The translations under genes and the position numbers were made by a program. Below are positions 32,070 through 44,517 of a stretch of DNA of 64,000 nt, piece after piece. The DNA comes from Trissonchulus latispiculum (lineage: Eukaryota; Nematoda; Enoplea; Enoplida; Ironidae), in assembly GCA_030248195.1 (NCBI GenBank), contig JASAND010018212.1, positions 62,001-126,000 on the forward strand. Direction: 5' to 3'. The notes under the pieces are model-generated. The model had not been told where the DNA came from, ran no database searches, and saw only the letters and a program-made list of their open reading frames with translations. Positions within the stretch are counted from its first letter, which is position 1, and each line of letters begins with the position of its first letter.

Positions 32070-34803
32070 TCACAAAGCTGGACCCGGGGGACTGGTGTCT
32101 TCCGAATCGTCAGCAGGTATGCTAGGTGTATTGCTCGTCTGCCGTGTCCGTACATTATAGCGCCGATAAGTCCCAGCTGCATGTGTAAATGCTTTCATAA
32201 TTAAGGATGGTAAGTTGAGAAATCCAGCTTGGGGTAAATATGGACAACAGTGAATGATGAAAAACGACATGGTCACATAGCAACATACCAAGAAATCCCA
32301 AACCTGCCAGTAGCCGACATGTATGCCAGACAAAAACCCGAAATACCCCTTTTTCATGATGAAACCTGTAATAGCATCGGCTGAAGCAAAACTGTCTTCG
32401 TTTGCAAAGCCGAGATGTTGCAATACTTGCTGTTGACGCTGCAAGCTTCCTAGTAAATCGTTCATGGAGACGTGACTGCGAATAGAATCCAATCATACAT
32501 CAAAATCTGGTGGTAAATTACTGGAGAGAATGTGACCTTTTGCACATTCCAATCCCAAGCAAACACTTTCAATTCCTCTACATCCTTAACTGTAACCAGG
32601 TCAACTGATTCCGCCTGATAGAGGAACGTCTCCCCAGCAAAGTCGACGGGGATTTCTAAGTTGGCAACACACTCCGCCGGGATTGAATCTCTGGAAACAA
32701 TGTTTGTAGTGGGATTTAAGTACCCTTTAAAACTTTTGTCACCAATAACAAATTTTATAGGGATATCTACTGTGCAGTCAGTAGTCATTGGTAAAAAGGT
32801 AACCGTTGATGTGTTCAGTATCTGACTTGGGTATGTCTCAATAATGGATCCGCTGGATCGAGCATACAAGTCATCTTGATTTAGAAGATGGCGCATTGCT
32901 AAAGTTGGATTAGACAGAATGTTGGCCCGTAAGACTGGAACCAACGTCTGCATCGTTTGGCATGTCGCGTAGGCTGAATGGTGGAAGGCATGCCGCATAG
33001 TTTCCTCAATGTTCATCTGCAGAGCTTGTGTAGAGATTTAGACAATACGATCTCTGAACAAACGAATTTAAATCACAGAAATAAACTTGTAGAAAGTACG
33101 CTCTGAGAGCGTGACCCCCGACAAGCGAATTTCTGGAGAAGAATTAAAAGATTGCAGCAGTTCGACAGAGTGTGTGCAAGTCAGACTCTTATCGCCCTAA
33201 TTACCCTAGCCTACAGCAAAGAAAGAACAACTTAATTAAAATGCAAGTTTACTTCAACCAAAGTACGAATTTACTCTGCAAAATCCCGAAAATAACAAAA
33301 CAATACTTGAAGAAAAGAATTACTTTACAAAGAAACTACAGTAGGCACCAGAGCAATTTTAAACAGAAATAATAAACTAACCAAAACAACAAACCTGACC
33401 AGACCACAAAGCGTCGGAGCCCGCCCAAAATTACTGGAGCGTAAAGAGTGATATCAAAAGCCCGCCTAACCTCAACAACTGTCACCTCTCGACTGACTTG
33501 TGCGCCCAATTTTTGAATGATGATGACAATTAGCTAGTCCGACCGTGGGCCTATACACAGAAGGAATGATTTGAAAATAATTTAGTTTGACCGTTCATGA
33601 ATTTAGCAGTACATTTAGAAATTCAAAAGAAAATGACAAAATATAAATTTATCGTGAAGTTAGCAGTACACTTTTGTAATTTCAGATGAAAATGCGCTTG
33701 GACTGACCGAAATAATTCACACTTGCAAACAAGCAGCCAGCAAGTCAGTGGCAACAATACCTTGCGATTCCAGAGGGTCATAATCAGCCGCCTCGTAGGT
33801 AACTCCTGTGAGGAGATCACCTCTTGTCTGCCGCTGATCTCTCGTATCTCTACTTTGCCTTACACTATGCGAAGTTTGATATCTCCTTTGCCGAGAACAA
33901 GCCACGAATGTGATCAGACAAGGATGGTTCCGGGGGTCTTTCTACTAAAATGAGGTAAATTAGTCCTTGGTCTGAAATAATAACAGGATTTCCTTGGCAG
34001 TCCACGGATTCACGATGAACCGTCGAAGTTAGAGCTAAGTTTCTATCTTTGGACAACCATGCGTATCCTAGGCGCTCTCCTTCCATATCTTTCCATGGTA
34101 AAATTGTACACTGTTCCGTTTTATTTACAGTCCAGATTAGATAAGAGGCATCCCGCAGGGCACACTCACCCATGTGGTAGTTACAATGACCTACCATTCC
34201 AGCTGTGCTCTCCATGCTGGTGGAACCATGCGTCTTTTAAACTTTTGCCTCATATAAGTAGCAGTTAGTGGTGGTAAATTTCCTCCATTTGCAACAATTA
34301 ATTCCACCTCCTGGGTAAAACCAGTCGAGTTCGTTTTCCGTCTGATGCAACTCACCCTTTTTAACTAAATCGCCATGCTCACAAATACGAAATTGTTTCA
34401 TCCTATGACATTCTGATGATGAGACAGACAGAAGCTTACTATACTCCTTTTTGAGATGCTCGTCATCAAAGAAATACGTAAAAGTTTCAACAGTCTTAGT
34501 AATTTTCACACAGTGATACGCTACTGTGACATACTGTAGGTAATTTCGCTTGTAGATATGTAATTTGGTTTGTCTTAAGTTTGCAGGACCGTTAGTGGCG
34601 TCGGGCATGGTACAGGGAATTGGTTCTGGTAAGTGCCATAAAACTCTACTACTAACGGTATTACAAATCATCGGAGATGATTTTCCTTCTACTACAATGG
34701 TAGGGAAATTGGTGTAGGTAAGTATACTACAGAAAAAGGCCACTAAAAGACAAAACCGAACTAAAACTGAACTAAATGTTCGCATTGATCGCATTAGTGC
34801 CAC
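32070..34803 (-). pseudogene. env: envelope-like glycoprotein of an LTR retroelement (decayed)
   Basis: It reads right to left. A start near 34,803 gives a hydrophobic signal-like segment within the first 30 residues, then a cysteine-rich ectodomain in two blocks (34,803-34,237 and 34,215-33,865). A further ectodomain part (33,016-32,462) follows. Last comes a membrane-spanning segment with a short Ser/Thr-rich cytoplasmic tail (32,492-32,070). This is the architecture of viral-type fusion glycoproteins carried by some Metaviridae and Belpaoviridae elements. Breaks: an in-frame stop at about 34,237, frameshifts near 33,890 and 32,480, and a solo LTR inserted at 33,029-33,721. It follows gag directly with no pol between. 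The glycoprotein family cannot be fixed by eye; a mononegavirus-like or chuvirus-like origin is one possibility. Confidence 0.6.
33029..33721. mobile_element. solo LTR A inside the envelope remnant
   Basis: A 693-bp segment begins TGTAGAGATTT and ends AATTCACA (TG...CA). It is flanked by a 4-bp direct duplication, CTTG, at 33025-33028 and 33722-33725. It is homologous along its length to the segment at 44,518-45,150. The envelope coding frame resumes on the other side after the duplicated bases. The TG...CA ends, 4-bp duplication and lack of an interior fit a solo LTR left by recombination. Confidence 0.7.
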
Positions 34804-34820
34804 AGCTTGGCGGCGGGAAT

Positions 34821-36286
34821 TTACACCAAGAAGGTTTGGTATCTCACTCTTGGAGATATCTGTAAGTTTCTCCGCAGGCCTACGGCAGCTACCGTTTGGT
34901 GCTTATTTCGTCTCCTTGACCACCGCTTACCGCCATTGGCGCGATCATGCACTTGTGTCATACCTACGAAAGATGGGAAATTATTATGTAACCTATTAAG
35001 TTCATCACGAAGAAATTCATTTTCACTACTTAGTTGGGTGTCCGGACCACGCCAACAAATTTCTTCCTCAGTTTCCTCATTTCCTGATGCATCTGCTGCA
35101 TAATCTTCATTACTAGCTTGTGGGGTTCTAATCGCACCCACCATTTTGCGCGCTTGTGAAGCTCTTGTATCAACTTTTCTGGAAGGGAAATTTCTATTAG
35201 CCGGGAATTTTGGATAGTCAGGTCGCTGTCGACACTGGTTAATCATATGACCAGGCCTGCCACAACGTAAACAAATGGGCTTACCGTCCGGTGTCCACAT
35301 CCACATCCGTCCACATCGGCCATATCTTGGGGACTCTTTTGTGTACTAGCTATGTCATCCAGTTTCCTACTTAATCGCTTGTCTAATTCATCTAAATGAG
35401 TTTTCCAAGGTGCGTCTGTACCAATTGTGTTGACTTGAAACCCCGGTCTGCCATGGTGGGATTGCGTCTTCATGATTGCGTCTTTCAGCCCTATCTTGTG
35501 CCTTTCGAATTTCGTGCAATTCATTTTTCAAATCCTTAAAATCAGGGAATTTGTCCTCGCTTTTTGTAGTTCTCCCTTCGCGACGCTGCAGAAGAGCTTC
35601 TTGTCTGTGGGCCTCAGTGATGGCGTCTTCGAAAGTTCCAGGCGGTTTCGTCAGAAAAGTTAACCTATCTTGAATTTCGGGTTTTAGGCCCGCCAACAAT
35701 ACCCCAATGAGCATATTTTCCCTGGCGTTATCAGCCATTGTGGGGTATGCATTCCGAGCGAGACGCTGCAGATCACGTGCATAAGTAGCGACTGACTCGC
35801 AATCTTGCTGCTTCCTGTTATGTAGCAGTTCAGAATTTATAAGCTCCTTAGCAGGGGTTCTTTTTCCAGTGCTGCTACAAGTGCACTATAATCATTTTTA
35901 ACCGCAGCAGGTAATGCTCTGTACACTTCTAGGGCGTTATCTCTCAAATAGGCAGGGAATTTTAACAATTTTTGGTCATCGGTAAATTGTTCAGCCCTAG
36001 CTTGTAACTCCCAACGTTCATAAAAGTTATCGAAATTTTCATGAATTTCACCTTTAAAATGTGGTAACTCTAAATCACGTTCTCTGCGACGCAAATCAGA
36101 AGCGTGCAGAGTTGAAGTTAGTCTAGTAAGATCAGATAGATCTTGCTGTAATGCTCTGAGTTCGTCTTCCATCGCTTTGTTTTTAAGCCTAGCACGATAG
36201 CGTTGAGTTCGCAAAGATTGAGGTTCTCTTGGAGTTTCGAAGTCAAAATCAAAAGATGGGGCAATACCGTCACTGCTGAATTGCAT
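34821..36286 (-). pseudogene. gag: gag-like polyprotein of an LTR retroelement (decayed)
   Basis: The first open block (36,286-35,837) has a basic coiled region, then a gag capsid-like stretch: L-P-x-F-K-G-E, F-Y-E-R-W, then L-x-F-P-A-Y-L-R-D-N-A and a Y-R-A-L-P motif. The second block (to 35,388) continues as the capsid C-terminal half and a Lys/Glu-rich helix. The last block (35,306-34,821) holds one zinc knuckle, C-x2-C-x4-H-x4-C, near its start. Gag packages element RNA into particles. The frame changes near 35,820, 35,440 and 35,300, so it is broken. A primer-binding site lies about 350 bp upstream of the start. No protease, reverse transcriptase, RNase H or integrase is seen between it and the envelope remnant. 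Confidence 0.75.
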
Positions 36287-36632
36287 CCACTAACTCTAGT
36301 AAATGCCGTAAACCCAATCAGTAACCCCGTACAGCAACCACACACTACAGTACAGTACTAACATACAGCAAGAAATATGAATACTCGACGTTTTTGTTGG
36401 TTTTTATAAGCCCTACCTAGTGAACAGGGAAGTTTCTGGGAACTTAAAGCTGAAAAGAAGGACAGATACACAATATAAAATGGTAAATTGTTATCAAAGT
36501 AGGAAAAGCAGACAGAAGTAGGATGACGCAACAATTCACAATTCAAGTCACCTGTATCCGTTACTTGTTAAAAACTGCCTTAACCGAGTTTACGCGCAGG
36601 GGAGAGAACCAAAATTGCAGATACGAATAATC

Positions 36633-36652
36633 GGATCCTACCCAGTGCGCCA
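36633..36652 (-). other. tRNA primer-binding site of the gag-env element
   Basis: On the minus strand TGGCGCACTGGGTAGGATCC starts one base after an LTR-like end (GCTACA). Its complement ends in GCGCCA, as a tRNA 3' end with CCA would. The position between LTR edge and gag is as expected. Confidence 0.6.
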
Positions 36653-36653
36653 A

Positions 36654-37250
36654 TGTAGCGAAGTCCTTTATGCCGAAACTGAGACTGTGGTTCGAATCTT
36701 GCAGGTTCGTGGTGGATACCCTTCTCCACTTAGACACTTCAAGGCACGCAGTGACTTACTCTTGTTTAAGGCACAATATCTTTAATACTAAATACTAAAT
36801 GCAATGGGAAATTACTCGGAAATATTGTTACAAAAATACTGAAATACTGCAGCTAGCCAGTACGAGAGTCACCCCAAAAAGACAAAGAACTTCTGCTCTA
36901 AGCCAATTGCAAGAACCTTTTACATGTTTTAAAAAAGGACAAATTTGACGGCGAATTAATGAGCGCATTAAACAAAAGTATGAATTCATAAGCCAAGCCT
37001 TGCAATTCCTTTGTAAAATACCGAACATCATTAATTTCTGTGTAATAAGATTAAACTTCGTCGAAATTCCCAAAATGAAAAACAGGGAGCAAAGTTTATA
37101 TTTTGTATTACAAAATAAATGTGGTGGGCCTTCATTACAGATGCACAAATCTAAAAAAGAAGTTATTGAAAGAATACATACAGAAACACCCAAAAGTATC
37201 AAATTAGAACCGAGCCTAGGTAGGTAGGTAGGTAGACCATCTAGCCATTT
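36654..37250 (-). mobile_element. 5' LTR of the gag-env element (outer end uncertain)
   Basis: The inner edge at 36,654 (TGTAGCGAAG on +) is set by the primer-binding site. A TATAAA-type box on the minus strand lies near 37,095. The outer edge is my estimate; I found no second LTR copy in the window and no target duplication. The 3' LTR seems lost. Confidence 0.4.
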
Positions 37251-37259
37251 GGTTTAATA

Positions 37260-39217
37260 AATTATTTTTCATTTAACCCGAAACGGATGAGAGGTTGGAA
37301 TGTTATAGGCGTGCAATGATTGCACCTTATGAAAATTTCAGGAAACCTGATCGACAGATGTTGCACCTAGCCTATTTAAACTCTTAATGTTAGAAGTTTG
37401 AAAAACGTGAGCTGGGGTTGAGTGAACAAGCTAGAATTGATGGAATAGTTTTAAGGCAAAACAAATGAAACAAAATGTAATTAGAAAATATGTAAATACA
37501 AAAGATTTAATCACCGCTTTACTGTCCGGAACCAAACCGGTACTTAGATGGCGAAACGGTCTATGCTAGCCTAACCTAGGGTGCAGCTCGCTCGGATAAA
37601 TAAAAGAAGAAACCCTCTCTACGATACCCTAATAAAGTAAAGATGGAGGCATTGTGTTTAATAAGTAGAACTTATGGCGTTTATTGGCAATCAATAAGGC
37701 TATAAGAAATACAATAAATGGGCAACTGGCCCGACCGTTTGGTACGAATACAATACTCAGACCGATTACATCTGCATACAAGCTAGTGACTACCGCTACA
37801 TGGTTGCTGTTTGAAACGATTGCATTGATCATTCATGAAACACAAGTAAAGCAATTTGGGGTTGATTACAGTTAGTAAAGTAGGTTTTTAACATCATCCC
37901 CTGGAAATAATTTTAGCGCCTGATAAAACTCCAAGTTAACGGGAATGCTACCGTAATTCCAATAAAAAATCAAAGTAAGTAAATAGGAAAAATTTGGTAG
38001 CTATTGGTACGCAAAGTACGGGCAAACCGAAAACTAGGGTTAGATGTTTCACGTTGAACACAAACTTGATAGCAATATTAGACTAACTGTACATCCAATT
38101 AAGAAAAAACAAAAAAGACGTAAGTTCGATAAAGAAAACCCAAAATAGAAAAGTAAGTACCCTTAAGCCACTATTAAAGAAAACCACACAATCACACAAA
38201 ACCACAAACACACACAAAACCACAAATACACACAAAACAATCACACCTGGAAAATACTTATGTAGAGCTCTAACAATATAAAAATTCACTGCTTTACAAG
38301 ATTAATATACGACGTTTATCCTATATACAATGCAAAACACAAGTCACATTTACAACAATCAAAAGAGTAAATACGGCAATTTTACCTTTACAACAAATTC
38401 AAAACATCTTATCTTTAAATCAGAGAAAAAGACTAAATACGACATGATACTGACAAACAAATAGGTTTATAAATGGATCATATTACATGGCATTAAACTG
38501 TACATAGTACGATTAAGTACATAGTACGTAAACAGTACATAGTACGAGTAAGATTCAAATTCAACGGATATATAGAGTAGAACAGAAACTACCGTGTCAG
38601 TAAAATCCATTCAACATCCATCAACTTTTGGACTTTGGCATAAATGCCCTTAGCATCAATGAATTGCATTGCTGAGATGGTAGTTTAAAAGAAACAAATT
38701 TCAACACAAACAACCCAAAGTAAACCCAAAATAAACCTAACTCAAAGATCCAAAATAAAAAAAGTTCAAGAATTTAGCTTGTCCGAAAGATAACAAATTT
38801 TAAAGTAATCCTAAACTCACACAACTAAAGCACAAATACAACTACAACTAATATTTGAAACTAACGATTCATCGATTCATCCCCTGGTGAAAAAATATGA
38901 GTACCTACGAATACAAACACAAAACAACACATATTCCCTGACAAAGCCAAAAATAATTCCAAATACTATACAAAATCAAAACTAAGGACAGAAAGATAGA
39001 CAGAATAGAGAAAATAACTAACTGACTACAGACAAAATATAAAGCACAAAAAATAAACACAAAATATTTAAAGACTTATCAATGGCAGTTTAAATTCACT
39101 GATATGGCGGATGGTATGCCTTGAGATTGAGCAAGAAAGCACCGTTGGAAGGAATGAGCTCGAGATAAAATATAGCTGCATAGCTGAAATGGATAAAGCA
39201 TTCGCAACCACAAAAAT
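37260..39217. other. no gene recognised; A/C-rich on + strand
   Basis: Strong strand asymmetry, with AAAACACAAA-type sequence. It includes a CACAAAACCACAAA run at 38,185-38,245 and three copies of ACATAGTACG at 38,502-38,552. A GTAG tetranucleotide run sits just before it at 37,217-37,236. Confidence 0.4.
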
Positions 39218-40387
39218 ACTAAAGTCTGACCAAAAAATCTTGGAACCGAAATGTGAGCGGCTGTCCTGAGTTACAATTTGAAGGTAGCCTATATAATGTA
39301 TATATTTTTCGAATCCTCAGGAACCCGAGATTTCGAAAATTCAAAAAAAAATCGAAATTCCGGAATTCATTCAGGAAAATTTAAATTTTTTGGTTTTCGC
39401 CCGATTTTTATCGCAATCAAAATTTGGTTCTCACAGTCGATTAGATGGTCCTACTACACATTTTTGCTCTTAGAAGTTTTTCACAAAATACACCCAATTT
39501 CCGGAATTCCGGGTTTTCTAAATTACCGGATTTTAAAAATTTCCTCCAATACCCGCAAGATGGGTATCATTCGAAAGCACTTATCGGGCTGAACAACTTT
39601 TGTAATAGAACGAACTCGTGAAAATGCACTCAGTTCCCGGAATTCGCGAAAACCGGATTTTCCGGATTTCAAGAATTTTCTCCAATACCCACAATATGGA
39701 TATTATTCGAGAGCTCTTAGTGAGCTGAACAAATCTTGTAATAGAACCAACCTGCAGAAATGAGCCCAGTTCTCGGAATTCACGAAAAACTTCCAAGCTA
39801 GAGTGAAATCAGAATTTGTGAATTCCGGGATTTAGGTGCATTTTCAGACATTGGTTCTATTACAAGATTAGTTCAGCTCATCAAGAGCTCTCGAACGATA
39901 CCCATATTGTGGGTGTTGGAGAAAATTTTTAAAATCCGGAAAATTCTGTTTTCGCGAATTCCGGGAATTGAGTACATTTTCACGAGTTCGTTCTTTTACA
40001 AAAGTTGTTCAGCCCGATAAGAGTTTTCGAATGATACCCATCTTGAGGGTATTGGAGGAAATTTTTTTAATCCGGTAATTTAGAAAACCCGGAATTCCGG
40101 GAATTGGGTGCATTTGCGTGAAAAGCTTCTAAGAGCAAAAATTTGTAGTGGGACCAGCTCTATTCGACTGTGAGAACCAAATTTTGATTGCAATAAAATT
40201 GGGCGAAAACCTAAAAGTTTTAAATTTTCCGTGAATGAAATCCGGAATTTCGAAATTTTTTGGATTTTCGAAGTCTCGGGTTCCTGAGGATTCGAAAAAT
40301 ATATACATTATATAGGCTACCTTCAAATGATAACTCAGGACAGCCGCTCACATTTCGGTTCCAAGAATTTTTGGTCAGACTTTAGTA
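39218..40387. repeat. 1.17-kb foldback element
   Basis: The left end ACTAAAGTCTGACCAAAAA and a following block of about 570 bp are mirrored by the right half, which ends TTGGTCAGACTTTAGT. The arms hold an internal duplication of about 130 bp (AATACCCACAATATGG-type, with CCGGAATTC blocks). The terminal motif is shared with the palindrome at 50,564-51,910. No coding signal. Confidence 0.75.
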
Positions 40388-41615
40388 ACCAAACTAAGAG
40401 ATTCAAAGATTTTTAAAGAAAGATTCAACAGAAAAAGAAAAAGATAGAGATAGAAAAGTGAAAAGAAAAGAATTTCAAAGGTTGTACAAAAACACGTTTT
40501 TACAAATGAATAAACCTTCATTCCAAATAGAAACCTATTAATAAAACTAATACTAAGAAACAACAAATAGAATTACACCAAACACATAAATACATATTGA
40601 GTACCCTTTGTAAGTCCGAGCTTTCAAACTAAATTCAAGATGGAAATGAAAGGAAAAGATACAAAAGATAAGTCTTTGTACATCTGTTATAGCTTTAGCT
40701 GAATTAGGTGTTAAAAATAAGAATACTGCTCTAATCTGCTGCCAAAAAATGCAAAGCAACTATAGAATACAGTGAAAAATACAAAATTACAAGAAAAACA
40801 CACAAAAATTAAGAATCAAGAAGCTTGATAACAGATTGACTCGCTATTCAGAATTCAGAATTAGCTTTCGCATTTAATAAACAATTACAAAACAAAATCA
40901 GACAACAAAAACCTAGCTACTAAACAACATATATATAGACGCTGGCATCTTGTTTTTATTGGTCCTTTCATTATAGATAGGACTCGTTTTGCCTCTTTTT
41001 AGATGCCCAAATTTTCGCTGCGTCTCTATTTACAGCATCATTCTTTTATATCATCATCATTCATATAAGTGATTACGCACTATCCGTACTATCAAAATAC
41101 TAGCAAACACAATATAGCATGCTAATTCCAACTTAGTACCGCAAAATTCGTTCGTGAAAGAAGATAATGAGGCGTTTTAAGAATGCACGTATATGATAAG
41201 CCTCTGAAGATTACTTCTTCTTCTGCTTCATATTACAGAATTAACAAATAAATTGCTTGCATTGCAAAATAGCTTCCAATTAGTAAAATAGCAAAGCAAT
41301 TGCTTTTCAAAAAATTCCACAAAAGTAAGCTTTCAAGTAGTTCAACATAATGATTAGCAAAATTCAACCAAAAGTATTACGACAAGTAGAGAAAAAAGTG
41401 AAAAACAAAATATAAGCGATACACGCTACCAGACGACGGCACTAGTCCCATGCTTATACGACTAGAAGCATTGTAGTTAGCTACGTACTATGTGAATGAA
41501 ATCTTGCACTTAGCACGCAAAAAATAACGATATACAACCTGATGACCGTAAAGCAAAGAATACCATTTTCATTACTACTTTTAAACGTACATCTGGTATA
41601 TACGTATATCTAATA
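40388..41615. other. no gene recognised
   Basis: A-rich on the + strand. Short overlapping open frames without motifs. Confidence 0.35.
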
Positions 41616-42244
41616 TCATGATCTAACTGCAGAGAAAGGTGATGACAAAGCTCGTGGCTGGGAAGTAATAATCACATTGGACTTTTCCAAACCAAGTCCA
41701 TTTTCCATATTCGTGTTTTGCTTCAGCTTATCATAAATGCGCTTTTCCATGTCTTCAGCACTTTGTTTGCCCTTTTCATCATCAAATAGTAAATCCAAAC
41801 CATAATCATAATTTTTTGGGGCAATAGTCAATACAGTTCCCATAAAAGCTGAAATATCACTCATTAAGCCACTATTCGCAAGAGCTCTGTTTGATTCCAT
41901 TTTGCTTCTGCCATTCACTAACTGTTCAAAAAATCTTCAGTTGAAGGCAGTACGTATACTTCAATAGTTAAATGTCTTCCAGGGAAATCAGGATCAGGGA
42001 CACGTATCCAGTTTGTTTCCAAATCTTGCACTTGTTTGAAACTTCCATTCCGTTCAGACTTTCCAACTGTCGGTTGATCACGTACAGAATGCAAGGGTTC
42101 ATCAGCAAGTGGCAATGCTTGTTCCAATAAAATCCATGCAAGGGTCATAATGTTTCAAGTCTTTCACAGCACGAGACATGCCATCATTGAGATCATTATA
42201 TCCTAAAGAAGTCGCTTCATAACTCTTGTCTAACTGATCACACC
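41616..42244 (-). pseudogene. unrecognised coding remnant
   Basis: Minus-strand open blocks run from an acceptor-like TTATTAG at about 42,245. The first opens C-D-Q-L-D-K and continues to about 42,130. A second, in a shifted frame, covers about 42,148-41,918 and includes an N-W-I-R-V-P-D-P-D-F motif. A third (41,918-41,616) has an acidic D-L-L-F-D-D-E-K-G-K stretch. Amino-acid makeup looks coding in each block, and the blocks abut with frame changes, so this looks like a decayed gene or terminal exon. I do not recognise the family. It may belong with the same-strand exons at 45.2-46.0 kb. Confidence 0.4.
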
Positions 42245-44517
42245 CTAATAAACATAAGGTCGAATTTAAACAAAGTGAAAACCTGGGACCTTGAACACGA
42301 AAAATTATGGTCTTGGCATTTTCTGCCCAGACTATTTGCCTGCTTCGAAATACGATAGGACTTATCGAAATTATTTGAAGAAAATCCGCTCAAACAAGTG
42401 GATTTACGTTCGGGGAGGTATGACCAGTTTTGGGGGGGGGGGTCAAAAAACGTACATTTTCCAAACTTTCGACCACAAGAATCATAATTCGAGGTATAAG
42501 AACGGAAATTCTGCTCCAGCGCAACGCGCTTGGCCTAAAACTACTGTTCATTTGACTCTGAGGACCAAATAACACTATGGCCATATTGAAAAACGTTTTG
42601 GTCTGTACAAAGTCTTGGAGAAACAAATCTAGGAAACGAATATAGGCTATAGTAGCAGTTCATAGGCTCATCTCTTAGTCATCAACTTTGTTTGGTTCTG
42701 CCACCTCGGAAAAAATTCTTCGCCCGAAAAATCTGGACACACAGTTTCAAAAACGACCATTTTTCGATGGATTTTTCGACCTAGAAAAAGAAGTCTGAGG
42801 GTTAGGACAAAAAGAATGGTTGTTTCTGGTATAGTTTCCTAGGCCACAACTAGGAATAACATTGAATTCGTTTCTGTACACAGAACTTGAATTTCGATCA
42901 GAAAAAAAAGTTCGAAATTTGGGGTATGCAGAAGAGATCAAATTGTCATTATATTGAATCCCGCCATTGAAACGTCTCAAATTACCTGAATTTGTGTTTG
43001 GAAAACAGAAAAACCTGTTAAGGGCCAAAAAGGGGGTTATTTCAAAATTCACAAAACATTACAAAATTTTCAATCTAAACAACAACTTTAAACTTACAAA
43101 TTTCACACACTAAAACTTAAAAAATTTTTTACATCCACTGTTACTGTATACGTAATTTCCTGTAACTACTGTCACCGTAGCCTATCACGAATACTTTGTT
43201 ATAACCTATATTATAGCTTACGTAAATGTTCTTGCAATGTAACCTGTAACCTGTTGCTGTCATCACTGTGATGAAATATCAACATTAATGTAGCAATCAT
43301 TTGTGACGTGTTTCCTTTCGTTGTCGACAAAACCCACATTTCAACTCTCCAAATTTCACATTAACAGTCCAAATTCAACCTAATTTCAATCCCCCTAAAG
43401 GTCTTAAGTCGACTATGAAAGGAAGTGCAATTTCGCACTAAAAGTAGTTGAAGTTCGACTCATTTGAAACTTTTTTGCCCGAAAATGACTAGATCTGCGC
43501 ATTGTAAAATTTCAGTGGCATATTATTGAGAAAAACACAAGCGATTCCAAAAAATAGTTCGAGAACAACAACATTGATGAGGGGGGTAATTGGGTAAGGG
43601 GGGGCGCGCCTACAAAAAAACTGAAACTGTTCACAGTTATGTACGTATGTTCAGTACGTGTTGCGCTACAAAACGGATTCAAAACAACAAATAGTACGCA
43701 CACCAACGCAAAGCTGACAAAAATACTGCGTTTTAGAAGAAAGAATTCACTACAAAATCAACTCAAAATCACGTTTCACGAAAATTAGTCAGAAATCCTT
43801 CTAGAACGACGTTTTGCGCCTAGGACGGTCGTTATTTGTAGCAATTCGGCCTGAAAATCGTTCAAAAAATCGAGTTTTGGGTCGATTGGGGGGGGGTTCG
43901 AAATTTTATCGTAAAATTTCCGAAACTTCAAAATCTTGGCGATTATGGGTCCCCAAAACTTTTACGACGCTTCGGGGGTTCCCAGACAAATTATTCAGCC
44001 AAAATATTGCAAAAATTCGCCGAAATTTGATCTTGGGGGGATTAAGGGGGGGTCAAAATTTTGCCTAAAAAGTGCCTGAAATTTCAAAATTCTAACAATT
44101 ACGGGTCTCCAAAAGATATACAACAATTGGGGAGTACCCACAAATTTTATTAGGCAAAGATTTGCAAAATTTGACAAATTTGTCCTTGGGGGGGGTACAA
44201 ATATTTTCCAAAATTTGGCAATTTTTGCAAAAATTTGCAAGTTATGCTCCAAGTTCAGCTTCTGTTGCTTTCCTCTGTGTCAAGGTTTCTCAGTATCGAG
44301 AAAATTCGGCACAAAGGGTTGTGGAAAAACCCACAAAAAATTTCCTAACTACAAAAAAATTTTAATTTTCTTCCGTCTTTTGGGGGTTGGGATTCTAGCC
44401 TAAATCTACCTAAAATTAACTGCAAAATGAGTTATTGGGCTGCCCCAATAACGCAGTATAGTTTATTTAGGCGTAATAAAAAATATACCAATGGGAACAT
44501 TTGGTTCTTATCCATAC
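42245..44517. other. no gene recognised
   Basis: A+T-rich spacer with G-runs at 42,431 and 43,887 and the tandem repeat described separately at 43.88-44.22 kb. Confidence 0.4.
43880..44220. repeat. ~150-bp tandem repeat with G-runs
   Basis: About 2.3 diverged units. Each opens with a run of 6 to 9 G, then AAATTTT, a CGAAACTTCAAAATCTT-like block, ACGGGTCTCCAAAA or a variant, and ends TTTGACAAATTTGTCCTTGG or a variant. Confidence 0.55.

Noticed and set aside
36700..36730. GGTTCGAATC resembling a tRNA B box.
   Set aside because: No A box, cloverleaf or terminator at suitable distance; it lies within the probable LTR.
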